Origin: Mesodorylaimus sp. YZB2_4
Lineage: Eukaryota; Nematoda; Enoplea; Dorylaimida; Dorylaimidae
Length of the DNA stretch: 64,000 bases
Reading direction: 5' to 3'
Assembly: GCA_030248295.1 (NCBI GenBank)
Contig: JASANH010000298.1
Location: 1 to 64,000 of the forward strand
Made by a program: the position numbers and the translations under genes. The notes beneath the pieces were generated by a model that was not told where the DNA came from, searched no databases, and saw only the letters and a list, made by a program, of their open reading frames with translations. Positions 1-11,875 of this stretch are shown piece by piece. Positions within the stretch are counted from its first letter, which is position 1; each line of letters opens with the position of its first letter.

Positions 1-2
1 AT

Positions 3-149
3 AACATCTTCGACTACAGGCAGTATAAGGAGGTGTTAGCCTCCAAGGCGGCAGGCTTGCCTCGTGCGATGCGAGACACGGAGAGGTACTTGGAGGACAC
101 GCGCAGTCGCGTGGCTTTGGTGGAGGAGAGACGGAAGTGGGTGCAATAG
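3..149 (+). CDS. 3' end of an unrecognised gene entering the window
   Basis: The reading frame is open from base 3 to a TAG at 147-149 and reads as a charged helical C-terminus, with residues such as DYRQYKEVLASKAAGL followed by an Arg/Glu-rich stretch ending KWVQ. Codon use and composition look coding, unlike the DNA after it. The upstream part lies outside the window, so start, length and function are unknown. I do not recognise the family. The frame stays open for some 50 codons past the TAG, so the true end could be further on if the TAG is not the natural stop. Confidence 0.4.
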   Translation, partial: NIFDYRQYKEVLASKAAGLPRAMRDTERYLEDTRSRVALVEERRKWVQ

Positions 150-2740
150 GAATCGGAGACGTCGGTCAAACTCAATCAACAGCGTACAATACAGTCGTAC
201 GACGTCAATGGAGATGGGCGACTTACGACGCCAATGATCATGATTTTTGCGTTTCGATATTTTGTGTTTCGTGTAGGAGTTCGTGTAAACTGAGGGGGAG
301 GTGAATGTCACGGTTAAGTTTGTATCTCCCGCGTGGATATTAGGTAGTGTAGTTTGCGTTATTGTAAAGCTTGCTCGCCAGGGCTACGGCCAGAGCAGGC
401 GAGCTCTGTAGAGTACAGAGGACCATAATATAATTCTCGTCTAGTGCGGTGGGTCTCGAGATTACTCTTCTCCACACACGGTCACGTCGGACAGCAACAT
501 GACACCCCTATCCGAATTATTTGTGGAGTCTCAATTTTGGTCCCTGACATGTGCGAGTCGCACAGTCTGCATCGTTTTTACCGAGCTATGACTGCGCTGA
601 AATCAGGGATCAGAGAGAGCAGACGAGACTCCTCGATCAAATAACTCTTTCCCCACTTCTAATTATTGTATATTTGGGTCGATAAACTGCTGTTAAGGGC
701 CAGACCTGGAATTCAGGCATTCCTTCTGATCGACAAGCGGGAAATAGTGGATGTGAACGACGATCGATCAGAGGCATCGATCGATTCGGGCTGATCATTG
801 ATTTTGTTCGATACAGTCGAATCGATATCTGCCGATTTTATCCTCGCATCGGCCTGCTGACGTCGAAGAAGGACTTGACGAACATCGTTTGGCCATCGTC
901 CAAGCTTGTTTTTCCAATTTGCTGTCTAGGTGATAGAGAACTTGTGCAGCCTGAAAGAACAAAAATCCTGACAAGAAACTGCAATTTTTGACAAAATGCT
1001 CATCTGAAGTGACTGAGATGACAATTCTCTGTCACATATTTCCAAGTCGGACTCGAAAAATTTGCTGAAACAGATCTGTCCCAACACTTTCTTAGGAATA
1101 GAGGATAAGTCCATAGGCGAGGGGGGGCCCTTTTGTTTTGCGTGTGAGCCGTGTTCGAAACATATTGGGTGGGCCATATAACGTCGAACGCTGTGTGCAC
1201 CTGCACGCATTGCTATTTAGATCAGAAACCAGATCAAATCCGATAGGTTCCACTGTTTCCAGGCGCTACTTTAAAGTTTAAAATTAGTGCTAAAGCAAAA
1301 GCATTGCCACTCTCTGAATTTATCGTTTTTGTGGGGTTTTCAGGAGAGAAAATGAGAGAGCTAGGAAGAAACTGGGTTGCCAGTGTGCCCTTTTATGTTG
1401 AAGACGTCTGACTAGTGGACAATCGAAGATATCGGGTAGCAGTTTCAGTGCAGTGGATCACAGCAAATTGAAATGCTGCGCTCAAACCTTCTGCACAGGT
1501 TAACTGAATTTAACTAAATGATTCAGTTTTTCCTCTAAAAGAATTTCGCATCTAGATGTGACCACTTCACGAGAACAATCTCCACTTTTTTTTATTCAAA
1601 TAACTGCGATAAAAAGATGCAGAAAACGTCGAGTCGCAAGCCTATTTAACGCATCGCATCGAACTATACTTCCAGCTTTGATGGCTGGCAAAGCTTTCCA
1701 AGATCGAGAAGATGTAACTTAAAAATTTTTGCAATAAATGAAATTGAAGAGACATATGCTGTAGGTACTTTTCTGTCATTATAATTATGTCGACTGCTTT
1801 TTAACATGTTTCTCGGCGCTAACTCTTTCACTCGGCGCAAGCCTGCAGGAAATGATTAAGCACTACATGATTCGTGAAGATTTTCAAACTTCTCTTCACA
1901 TTTGGACCAAAATTCGATTTCTTTTGCGATAATTAGCGTTTTATAACAAAATACACCTTCACCTCGCGATAACAATGATTCGAACCAGCAATCCGTTTAA
2001 CTAGCTGCGTTTCTCTTTGAGATCTGAATGAACATCCGCAAACAAACTACTAATTTTCAAAACCGTAGTAACTCGAAAACTGAATTTAAGTTATAAAACT
2101 ATAAAGATTCAGTTACAGTATATTCAGTTTTGGCGGGAAGATTCAGTTTCAGTTTTCAGTTAACTGTAACAACCCAACAGCATCAAGGTTCAATACCGGT
2201 TTGTCAGCAACTGCTTAGGTGTGAAGATTGCGAGCTCGAGTACTACACTAGGAAGAAACAAGAGTGCGGTGTAAGGAAGTGTCGTACATGCAAAATGGCG
2301 ATCAACATTCATTAGCGTCACCAGTGCTTCACCCAACCTAATAGTGGAGATGAACCGGACGGAGATGGTATCATCATCATCATCATCATCATTATTTATT
2401 CTTGGCCAAACACTAACAGTGCAATTCAAGACCAGACACATGCAGGTTATACTGTAGGACGCAAAAAAAGGAAGAGAACATACCACATGGAGTCCGTCAA
2501 ATATGCTTTTTGAACCTGCCAAAAATGGCCCAAGGCTATATTCAACAGCACATAATTATAGAGAGGTATGAAAGAATGCAAAAAACCGCTTTTATGATCC
2601 TAGATTATGACGTGGTTCAATAAGATGGTGATCAGTATCGGCAAATCGATTACTGGCATGAAAAGTGGAATCTTGATGAACAAAGCAAACGCTACAAAAA
2701 TCATTGTGGCTGTGATATAATTTATAAAATAGCATAGGTT
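150..2740. other. Intergenic DNA, no supported gene
   Basis: Only short ORFs without family resemblance are seen here, on both strands. The stretch is moderately AT-rich and contains an ATC trinucleotide microsatellite at about 2370-2392. I see no RNA gene. Confidence 0.4.
2370..2392. repeat. (ATC)n microsatellite
   Basis: There are about seven uninterrupted ATC/TCA units followed by ATTATT. It is a simple repeat; on the minus strand it would read as a run of Asp codons in a chance ORF. Confidence 0.9.
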
Positions 2741-3600
2741 TTATCGCTTTCTATGTTTAGATAAAGATGACCAGCCAGACAGTTTCAAAGCGTCATAATA
2801 AATCGTGAAATTGTTTAGAAAGAGGCGAACTGCATAAAACTGCACTTGTTCCAATTCTTCAATGTCATGCTTCAAAACTGGATCCCAGATGACACTACCA
2901 TACTCCGATAAAGAACATATACAAGATTGGTAAACATGTAAGGGAATGTGAAGATCAAGTTATGCAAATGCGAGTGACCTCGTCTGATGTGAGGCCTGTC
3001 TGGTGATATCTGGTGATTGCTGCGTGTGGAACTGGTCTCCTTTTGTCTGATGTGTGTTGTTTGTTTGTTCTGTGCTGGTGCAATTTTTCCCTTCGAGGGG
3101 ATGCTCGCTCTCTAAATAAGTGTTCATGCCTACGCGTACCCGGTGCGGTTGAGTAGTAAATCCTCTTCCTATAAAACAAGTGGTCTTCAAAACTGATCCA
3201 AAAACAGTGGGAGAGATATTCCTAGCCAGCTTGCGCGTGAGAGAGCTTCAATCACGTTCATGCATTTGCGGACCAGATTAGAAATATGCTTAGAAAATTC
3301 CATATCCCCAGAAAAAGTAACGCCAAGACAGGTTACCTGATCAAAAATTACACTTTTCGTCCACATAAAAAGGAAGTCGAGGCATTTTGTTTTGTCTATA
3401 TTGAAAAACAATTGCTTGAGATTTTCTTGTGTTGCAATGCAGTCCTGATGCTTCGACCCAGGCTTCAATAAAGTCAATGGCTGGTTGGATCAATTCTACG
3501 GACTTCCAAGAAATCTGCACATCGCTTAAAGTTTTTGAAAGCATTCTTACAAAAGCTAAAACATAGGCCGGGACAAGAAGAAGCTGTTTTTAAAAGTTTG
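2741..3600 (-). pseudogene. Non-LTR retrotransposon reverse-transcriptase relic
   Basis: Read on the minus strand, the translation matches the end of the RT domain of jockey/CR1-like LINEs. First comes the segment with AIDFIEAWVEASGLHCNTRK (the 'working-stock' helix before the thumb), then TCLGVTFSGDMEFSKHISN (the 'YLGV.ld..l.w..Hi' motif). After a break at about 2953-3190 comes SEYGSVIWDPVLKHDIEELE, matching 'leYas.vWdPy...di..lE..Q', and a terminal stop at 2741-2743. The two parts are separated by roughly 240 bp of unrelated DNA, and the first part also needs a frame change near 3360. The catalytic YADD region is not present. This is a 5'-truncated, interrupted, dead copy. Confidence 0.75.
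2953..3190. other. Insertion splitting the RT relic
   Basis: This block separates two segments that are contiguous in non-LTR reverse transcriptases (...RASWLGISLPLF / VYQSCICSLSEYGS...). It shows no similarity to RT in any frame. I see no clear terminal repeats, so the kind of insertion is not determined. Confidence 0.45.
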
Positions 3601-4069
3601 AGCTGCACCTGAGCGAGTGGTCAGGGATGCCAAGCGATAAAAAAATGACCACAACTTGAATACTGTAGGGACTTGTTTTTCGATTAAGTGTACCTGATTG
3701 TCTTACCTGGCATGCTTGGGTCTGCACCAGAGCAGACACCAAGAGAGCAATGTGGACTGCGGATCGATTTCTGGGCTGTATGAAAAGTCGGTCTGTCCCA
3801 TTCAAGCAGAAAGAATTTTCCATTACAAGAACAGATATTTCGTCATTGGAAAGTTAAGAAGTTTATCGCAAATATTTCGAAAATTTCGATGTAGACTGGT
3901 AGACTGTTGGAGCTGAAGAATCAAGTCGTATGCAGTTTTTTTAGTTTCAGGTCGAAGCGGCCTTTGTTTCTATTTCAAGCGGTCTGATTTTTGAGTGGAA
4001 AGCCTGCAGGAAGAGGCGAGAGTTTTTATGATAAATTGTAGTTGAGCAATCTGTGAACCGACATCGCAA

Positions 4070-4215
4070 TCACCTGATCGATATCTTGATCACCAGAGTG
4101 AAATACTGAATCACCAGATCGAGATCTTGATCACCAGACCGATACCCTGGCCACCAGATCGAGATCCCGATTACCAGATCGATCTTTGGAGTGGAGTCCA
4201 ATCGCTAGATCGATA
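4070..4215. repeat. Degenerate ~21-bp tandem repeat
   Basis: Five to six imperfect units of the form GATCACCAGATCGAGATCTT follow each other, rich in GATC and palindromic GATATC/GAGATC blocks. There is no protein-coding signature. Units diverge from one another by several bases, so it is an old array. Confidence 0.6.
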
Positions 4216-4689
4216 TCAGCTCCTAATTTTGATGTCTAATCTATCTTTGATCAATGTGCTATCCCCGTGGCGGTCACAGTATTTGTGCAATAAATCAATT
4301 TTCGAGCCGATCGATAGTCTCCAAGACGAAACTCATTGTTCGTATGTTTTTTCTTGCTTGCAGAGAACGATGCGGCTGGTCATTTGAAAATTGGTTGGAA
4401 CACTCGCCATTACTGTCTCTGAATCAGAAACGATAGGCCAAGTGATAAAACGCATAGGAGCTGAACTGGGCATTCGGGGGAAGTAATCAAAACTCGATAG
4501 TGGAGAAACACGGAAGGCTTGAATTCGACGCGAAGTATCCAGCCAAAAAGAAGAGTTTCAGCAGAGGGTAAGGATTTATAAGTATGCATGGATAAAAAAT
4601 GGCGGATACCTTTCTTTTTATGAACAGCCCCGAAAGACATGCTACGTGTAGTCTCGATTGGCAAGATAAGTGGCTCCTGTCAAGATGTA

Positions 4690-5564
4690 ACACTTCGGAA
4701 AAACAGCGTGCAATTGACGAAATGGCCGAGTTCGATTAGAAGATTTTGGATGAACGCGCAACCAAGAAGAGGCGGCCTGGCGTAATGAAAACCGCTAGTC
4801 ATGCGCCCCGCGTCCAAGTTGAGAACAAAACAAGCGGCAGAGGTCCACTGGCTTCATCTAGCCCAGTACACCAATCGTCAAGTCCAGCTCTGTCCTTGAA
4901 TGATTGAATTTTTTAAGCTAGCTTTGACGAGTATTATGGGTGCTTCCTGTTTGCTTGAATTTGCATTTTGGTTTGTTTTAGGATAAAGAGGCCACCAAAG
5001 CCAGTTGGAAATGTGTGCGTTAGAAAGAAGGATGAGCTTGCAAAGCTATGCGGCCACGAATGCCCAGCTTGTGAGGAGGTGAGGTGCTTGCAATTGATTG
5101 TTGTCAGACATTTTCTAATGCACAGACCATTTCAGTACTTTGATGCCTTGAATCTGACCCCGAAGTCAAGGCCAGAACGGGTCAATCAGATCAGTCGCCA
5201 CCGATCAACATACGCACCAGTAAAGAAAGTGAAAACACCAGAGCACTTTTGGGAAACAGGATTTTCAACAACGCAAGAGTGTGTGGATAGAGGTATATCT
5301 AGTAGTCGCATGGAGCCAGATGCCAGGCCGAAGCAATTCGCTGCACATTTTTAGGGTTACCTGAAGCGGGCTTTTGATCCAACCGAGCTGAAAGCCAGGA
5401 GGGAAGCAAAGAAGAAGAAAGAAGAGAAGAAAAAGGAGAGGGTGAAGATACCTGTTATCACAGTCGAATCTAGCGCAGATTCTGTGTCTTGTGATTCATC
5501 CTGGGATCTATGTGACCCTCCACCCAGGAAAGTGTGGCAGGTGTCTGATCATCGTTTTACGTGA
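4690..5564 (+). CDS. CtIP/RBBP8 (Sae2/Ctp1) DNA-end-resection factor, C-terminal part, disrupted
   Basis: CtIP-family proteins stimulate MRE11-RAD50 to start resection of DNA double-strand breaks. The signature Sae2/CtIP C-terminal domain is present. Exon 4982-5078 ends KLCGHECPACEE, the CxxC-type motif. Exon 5136-5292 carries the conserved SRHR and TPEHFWETGFSTTQECVDR. The last exon starts near 5355 (GYLKRAFDP, then a Lys/Glu-rich stretch) and stops at 5562-5564. Upstream, 4690-4900 is open and polar (KILDERATKKRRPGV...) and is probably an earlier exon. There are two defects. A TAG lies at 4737-4739 within otherwise good coding frame. The last splice is off by one base: exon 3 ends in phase 1 if GT is used, but the final exon needs phase 0. 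The N-terminal half is not seen. It is either a pseudogene or a gene with sequence errors. Confidence 0.8.
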
Positions 5565-5742
5565 TCGCGTTATCCATGTGAGTCGAAGAAAATAATCATT
5601 TTTGAACACATTTCAAAGATAAAATCATTTTGCAAATGTTCTCTAAGGCAAGTTTTTCTTCATTTGCGAGAAGTTAAATGAGTTTTAGCATTGCCAATAT
5701 CAAAATGAGTGCTGTATAGTGAATAAACGTTTTAAAATCACC

Positions 5743-6342
5743 TCATGACGTCAAAAAGTTGTGTAGTTTCTCAAGATTGAACTCGTATTCGGCGCGCTCG
5801 AATCCGTTCTCGACGACGGGCACTTCTTTCCTGCGTGGATTGTAGACCACCAACAGCATGGCCTTGGCTTTATTGGCGACCATTGTGTTCTGACATTCGT
5901 ACCAGACTTTGTCCTCGCGTTTAACACGCCATCGTCCGGTGTGCTTGTCCTTTTTCAAATAGAAATTACTTTGGCTCTCGATCAGTTTTTCGATTAATCT
6001 GGCCCGAGCGTTAGGAGCTTGATAGATCGTTTTGATTGTGAGCGCTTTGTACACGAAGCTTGCCGTCTTGACGTAACCGTCCACTTAGATTGACAACATT
6101 TTGACGCAATGTGATTCGAAATACTTTGGCGGATCGCAGATTTCGAATCTTTCTTCCACAACACCCTTTAGGTCTTTGGCGAGCGCATCGATAGCGTCGG
6201 CGTTCAATCGCCGATAAGTGGGCTTCGAATCCAGTGGCTTCTCGTTCTTCGAAACGGCGAGGCCGAATTCATCGATTTTGAACGATCGTTCTGGCTGGGC
6301 CTCTGGCGGTGAGAGGGCGCGACCAAGCCATTCATCGAACAT
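5743..6342 (-). pseudogene. Unrecognised intronless ORF pair split by one in-frame TAA
   Basis: Two minus-strand ORFs, 6342-6085 (85 aa) and 6084-5743 (113 aa), lie in the same frame and are separated by a single TAA. Composition and codon use are coding-like and continuous across the stop, so this reads as one protein of about 199 codons beginning MFDEWLGRALSPPE and ending FNLEKLHNFLTS. The second part is Lys/Arg-rich around KKDKHTGRWRVKREDKVWYE. I do not recognise a family. Further plausible coding (ELEPIDVEFIRALPPNN) lies just upstream at about 6380-6460 in another frame, suggesting a longer, broken gene. Confidence 0.45.
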
Positions 6343-6629
6343 GGTCCAAATGGTTACACTCTATTCTTTGTCCTGCCTTTTGCGTTTCTCCTCGAGCGCA
6401 CGTTGTTAGGTGGCAAGGCGCGAATGAATTCGACGTCGATCGGCTCCAGCTCCGTTGTTTGTCGCCGACGGGGGAGTAAGGTGACTGACTGACGGGTGTG
6501 GCGCGGTCCTCGTCGCCCGTCAAGTAATCAATCAGTGAATAAATGAATGAATAAAAACGCAAAAGCATGCAAAGGTCGGGTATAGGGTAGGCGCCGTATC
6601 GCCGACCCGACGCGCACACACCCGTTATA

Positions 6630-7260
6630 CTGTACATATATTACGCGTACCCTATCTTGAATCTGTGATATATTTCATTTATAACATGCGTATAATTTTC
6701 ATAACGTTGTTATATATCAATGATTCGCATATTAGCTTGTGATATATATGTATATATAAACATATGTACGATATATAGCGCATAACAAGGGTATATTGGC
6801 ATTAATCATAAAGCAATCTTGTTATAGATTGTGCGTAATGATGGTACATATATATATATATGTATAGCTCACGTCGCCTATGGGTATATATGCATAACTT
6901 ACGTAACAGCTCGTTGCTATACATAATATGAGTATAACTCGAATAACTTGGAAATTATATATTGCGTAAGTTATAGGTTATATACATGAGCGTACTGTAG
7001 GTGCATACGTACATACCCATTATGCGCACCCTACATACTTTAGGTATATCACTTGTACCTGCGCATCCTACCCTAATCGACTTTGCGAGCACTTCACGCA
7101 GCCCACCACGCCAACACCCCCCCCCCCCCACCAACGGAAAAGGAGACACAACACCCCCCCCGAAAAAACCCCACCAAAAAAAAAAAAAAAAAAAAACACA
7201 AACAAACACCAACCCAAAAAAAAAAAACAAACACACAAAAAAAAAAAGTTCTGCACCAGT
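6630..7260. repeat. AT-rich microsatellite tract followed by poly-C and poly-A runs
   Basis: From 6630 to about 7060 the sequence is dominated by imperfect TATA/ATGTAT repeats (for example 6746-6762 and 6847-6865). At 7118-7250 there are runs of C (10 and 8) and A (21, 11 and 11). ORFs overlapping it translate to Pro/Lys or Gly/Phe runs and are artefacts. Such homopolymers are also prone to assembly error. Confidence 0.8.
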
Positions 7261-7937
7261 CCGTTTTCAAGCCAGCATCTAACTAAAGGGAGGGTGGGCA
7301 GTGGTAAGTTTGATATCAGGCGAGCAAGCGGGTCTTATGTCAGGAGAGGGTGGGTCTGATAGCTGTGCGTGCGGCTGCGTCGAACTTTGCTCCAAAAATT
7401 TCACTATCGCGAAAACTAGCTGGCAATTCGGGTTCTCCAACTTGAACAGTATTCTGGGGAAAATAAAAGATTTAAAATCGGAAATCTGCAAAATCTGCCA
7501 AAATCGTCAAAGAAAGCGTGTATTGTTTTAATAAGCTGGAGACTGAAATGACTCGAAAATCACTGAAAAATGTAAACTTGCCACTCATTAAAGACTCTAC
7601 ATGTTAAATTGCAAGGTTTTTTAAGTTAGGGGCCTAATATATAGAAAACGCGTTAGCACAGGGAAATCTCGTGGAAATGCGACAAATAAATCTACCAAAC
7701 ATCTGTAGCAGGCGGATATGGGGTGGAAACCCATCGTAACTTTCTTGACTGAACCCAGCCGAACATAGATACGATGTCCTTTTGTAATAAAACATTTTCG
7801 ATATTGCGCCCCGCTATCTGAAAAAGGAATCAACAGAAAAATTTTCGAATTTTGTGCGGATCATGGTGGTTATGACATAAGAATGCAACCGAGCCTGCGA
7901 GGGTAGTGCGCACCGGTCGATTACTTGAAAGGCGCAT

Positions 7938-9722
7938 CTATAGGCGCGGAACATACTTCTCATGTAGCGTTGAGCTGTACCTATAGCCTGTAGTCGGGTA
8001 GCCTGTAGCGGCCGTTCATACTTCGCGTGTAGCCTGTTGCGCGTAGCAGGTAGCATGAACCTTTTCGAGCAGAGGCCTGTACCCTGTACTTTTGAGTGTG
8101 CGCCTTTGGCGGACCGCCAAGGAAAGAGTTTTGAAACACCAAACTGCTGTGTTTACTTAACTGCTGGGGAAAAATGCAGGGGAAAAACGAGTTTGAGCGG
8201 AATTAAAAAAATTACCTGTTTTATTGAAATACTCTATAAATGTGTACTGTCTCAGCATCTAATTTTAAAATTCTATGCGCATGTATATTCCGCATCCCCA
8301 TGCTACTTAGGGCTACTGGTGCACCCACAACTGTTAAGTGTTCTTACAAACTCTGTTCACAACTGCATTTTATTCAATGACAAGAGCGCCAGCAGAAACG
8401 GATGGGGAACATAGTATCAGCAAAGTCGTAAACAGTCTCACAATCAGGACAACAATGAGATCACACTGAAACCTGATCACACCTATCGCATGAATCAACT
8501 GAACCAATGAGACCAGACTGAAACCTGCCATCAATTCCATTTGAAATTCAGCTCAACTCACAGTCAACCAAAGTGAAACCTGTCTGGGTAATTCAAACTC
8601 TTGGAGATGCAGGGTGAGAATTCCAGTTCTGGAGTCAGAACGGTATCTAGAAAATAAAAAAATGTACAGGTTGGGGTATTTTCTGATCCAAAGAAACCTA
8701 AGGATGTTCGAATACAGGGGTACTACTGACGTATAGGAGACCCAATATCCGATAAGGAGTACCCACTGGATTTGAGAAGTAATAGCAACAAATGGGTGTG
8801 GAAACTAATGGGGTACGATTTTCATGACCGTTCAGGACAATGTTCCCTCCCCTCTCCCTCGTAACCATACGAAAACAGGCTAGGATAAGAAAGGAATCAC
8901 ATTAGCAATGCAACAGAAACCACTTACTCGGTTAGCCAGTTTTTGCCACGCTTTTTTCCCAAGCGCATCTTTGACCCACTTTTTCTCAGGAATCCCAGTA
9001 GTCGAGCCCAGGGGACGTAGCCTCGATTGGCGGCTGTGTTTCGATCGTTTTGATCATCGGGAACACCTTAGAGTCACTAGGCTGGTTAATGATTCATCTT
9101 CGTCGCTTGAGCCGCCTTCACCGGTGGACGTAATTGACCAATACTAGATGAAAATTCTTCAGTTAATAACTTTGCTAGGCCATATACGTAAATAAAATTC
9201 AACGCGGCCTCGAAGCAGCCTCGTCATCCACTCCCGGGCTTTTGTCAGATCGTCTCCATCGACATACTATAAATTCCGCCCCCATTCGTTACTCGCGAAG
9301 TCGAACTTGACTGATTTCAGAAAAAACAAGCATTTAATCAAAAAATATGCCACAAAACCTTGAAACTTACTGCTCCTAATTTTCTCCACGTTCAAATTCT
9401 AAAAAACCAGTCAAAATAACCCCAAAAAACTATTTCCGAATCTATAAAAAAATTAATTTCGTGTATCGAGAGAGCCCGCTACATTCATGTGTAGAAAACG
9501 GACCAGAAACGAGAAGTAGTCCGGAAACTACATGCCATGTAGCTCGCAAGTACAGGCTACATGAGACCGAAAACGGGTCTTCATACTTGTCGTGTACCAT
9601 TGAGCGGTAGCCTGTACCTGGGGTAAGCAGCTACAGTATGAAAAAATAGCCAATGTGCGCGGTGCTCGCGACTGGAGTCGCTACAGCTACAGGCTACACG
9701 AGAAGTATGTTCCGCGCCATAG
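7938..9722. mobile_element. ~1.8 kb non-autonomous DNA transposon with 23-24 bp terminal inverted repeats
   Basis: The left end reads CTATAGGCGCGGAACATACT and continues TCTC. The right end, 9700-9722, is its reverse complement with one base missing. Inside both ends are many copies of a subterminal motif, GTAGCCTGTAG or TAGCCTGTA, in both orientations (about 7980-8050 and 9540-9700). No transposase is recognisable inside. The right end directly abuts the left terminus of the Harbinger element at 9721, so one may have inserted beside or within the other. Confidence 0.75.
8440..8600. repeat. Degenerate tandem repeat inside the 1.8 kb element
   Basis: Imperfect units of about 55-60 bp containing AATGAGACCAGACTGAAACC recur two to three times (ACTGAAACCTG, then AGTGAAACCTG). 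They are not coding. Confidence 0.45.
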
Positions 9723-9854
9723 TCGGCAAAATTTCTACACCTACTCCTTACCCCTTGGGCAGTGGGTAGAGTGTAGCAAGTCGAAAATCTTTATAGTGCT
9801 GGTGTAGAGGGGCAGGAGCAGGGTGCAGAGAGTAGAAACGAGACTAAGGGCAAA

Positions 9855-10012
9855 ACCATGGCCCCACTACTACTGTAATATGGCCTAGCAGCTCGTCGGT
9901 TTCGCTGGAAAATAGGTGTTGATCGCGACTGGCGTGCGCACCCTGGTTTTTGACAGCCCCGAGTGACGAAGGAAAATCGGCTTGGTTATAACAGTAGTAG
10001 TGGGGCCATGGG
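9855..10012. repeat. Perfect 21-bp inverted repeat, 158-bp span
   Basis: CCATGGCCCCACTACTACTG at 9855-9876 is repeated inverted at 9991-10012. The nine bases GGGCAAAAC flank the unit on both sides as a direct repeat. It may be a small nested MITE with a 9-bp target duplication, which would suggest an hAT- or Mutator-like origin, or a structural hairpin of the Harbinger element. Confidence 0.65.
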
Positions 10013-10240
10013 CAAAACTACTCCAGTCTACCCGTCCTACTGTAGTGGCACACACTGTCGCCGGCGCGAGAATCTTTATTGCATTATCCTGCTGGCACTG
10101 CGAAATTGCTTTCTGCGAGGGCGGTGATGAATTCATGGTCGCAAATGTATTTTTCGCTCTTATCAATGGCTGGTACTGATTGTGCGCAATCGAATGCAGT
10201 CCGATGATGGATATTAAAGATAACGAAATAGCTGTGATAC

Positions 10241-11348
10241 TTGCTTGGTGGCGCCAAAAAATTCGAAAAAGAAAGAAGCGCTGTTATGTTCGGGCACTCA
10301 ATTTACAGCGACTTTGTCGACGGGGAGTTTTGTAATCTGGTCGGACCTTTGAAAACAACGTTTTTCCAAGAACATTTTGAGTATTTCCGAATGACCTCCG
10401 CACGGTTCGAACATCTTTTGTCGATTGTTGGGCCATTGATTAGCCACCCTCCTAATCACCGACTGCCGATTTCTCCGTGTCATCGATTGGCCATCACTGT
10501 TTGGGTGGCGTTTAAAGACGAATATTTGCGCCCTCCTACCCGAGATCAATGGAAGGCTATGGCAGATGAATTTTGGAAACGTTGGAATTTTCCACTCTGT
10601 GTGGGGGCAATCGATGGCAAACACATTGCAATTCGAGTAAGACCATCGTATTACTTTAAATAGTTTATGTATGTATCTGCGTGATGTCACACTGTTTTGA
10701 AAAGCTGGCACCCAAAAATTCGACCCAAAAAACCGAAATGCTCTCTGTTTTCAGAATCCCCCTCGAGCTGGCTCCCTATATTATAATTACAAGAATTTTT
10801 GTTCGATCGTCTTGCTAGCGATTGTCAAAGCTGATTACAAATGCGCCTTTGTCGATATTGGTGGCTACGGATCGGAAGGCGATGCAAGCCCATTCCCTTT
10901 GAGCTCTTTTGGGCGGCGCATTGGCAAGGCAACGGAATCGTATGACCATGGAGGATTAGATTTTCCGTATGAAAATTTCCTGCCTGGTAGCAATCTGAAG
11001 TGCCCTCAGATACTGTTGGGCGACGAGGCATTTGGTTTACATCGCCATTTAATGCGGCCTTATCAGCGGCAATCAGCAGCTGGAAATAAGGTCGTGTTTA
11101 ATTATCGGATATCGAGGGCTAGAAGGGTTGTGGAGAATGCTTTTGGAATATTGACAAGTCGGTGGCGTGTACTGGAATCGAAAATCAATTTGTCCGTTGA
11201 GGGAGTGGATGACGTTGTGAAAGCATGTATTATTCTTCATAATTCTCTAAAAAGCACGGACGCAACAGACTATCAACAGCCGACATATATTCCAGCTCAT
11301 TTCGTTAATGATGAGTCGGACAACGGGGATATAATTTTAGGGCAGTGA
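10241..11348 (+). CDS. PIF/Harbinger (HARBI1-like) DDE transposase
   Basis: Two exons, 10241-10636 and 10755-11348, join in phase across a 118-bp GT..AG intron placed right after [11 protein letters not shown]. The first exon has the N-terminal helices and the first catalytic Asp region ([15 protein letters not shown]). The second begins [20 protein letters not shown], then [15 protein letters not shown] (second Asp region), LLGDEAFGL, and the final [19 protein letters not shown] with the catalytic Glu, then LHNSL. Relative to the family, about 45-50 residues holding the helix-turn-helix are missing between CHRLAITV and WVAFKDEYL, so DNA binding is probably lost even though the catalytic residues remain. 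The chosen start is the first ATG of the open frame; a slightly upstream start is possible. Confidence 0.9.
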
Positions 11349-11875
11349 AGAAACGACGCTGAGCATAATTACGGCTTGATACCACTGGATCCAGGACAGC
11401 AAGGAGCGAGAGCCCATTATGGAATTCGAGATAAATTCAAAAACTTTTTCTTGTCTCCAGAAGGAGAACTGCTTTGGCAATATGACATGGTTAGGAGGGG
11501 GAATTGCTAAAATTTTAGTTATCAGACGGGCTTAGACAAAGCTGCTTTTTTTGCTGTCACGATTTTTTCTTTCTCCAGAATAAAATTCAATAAAAACAAT
11601 ATTCGTCGCCATCTCAAAACTAAGCAAATTCAACAAAAACAATATTCGTCGCCATCTCAAAACTAAGCACGTCATTTTCTTTGATCACTTTTTAAAGCTC
11701 AGGACAAAAAATAAAGATGCTACTAGTCCCTTAACCCTGATCAAATTAACAAGATTAATTCTCACCATCTGATTGCTCTGATTCTGACAATTCAGTTCGA
11801 CACTGATATCGATGAACTAAGTTCATAAGACGGGCTGTCGCTCGTTTGTAGATAGTGGATGGATATGGCAGAGCG

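Noticed and set aside
926-1210. 94-codon minus ORF as a small gene
   Set aside because: It has no domain resemblance, and a second ORF in another frame covers the same bases equally well.
2190-2522. 110-codon minus ORF with an Asp run
   Set aside because: The acidic run is the ATC microsatellite read backwards, and nothing else in it looks like a protein domain.
4070-4215. CRISPR-like array of repeats
   Set aside because: Units are contiguous and degenerate with no spacers, in a eukaryotic context.
7001-7286. Overlapping ORFs of Pro/Lys or Phe/Gly across 7-7.3 kb
   Set aside because: They are translations of poly-C and poly-A runs, open on both strands, with no conserved feature.
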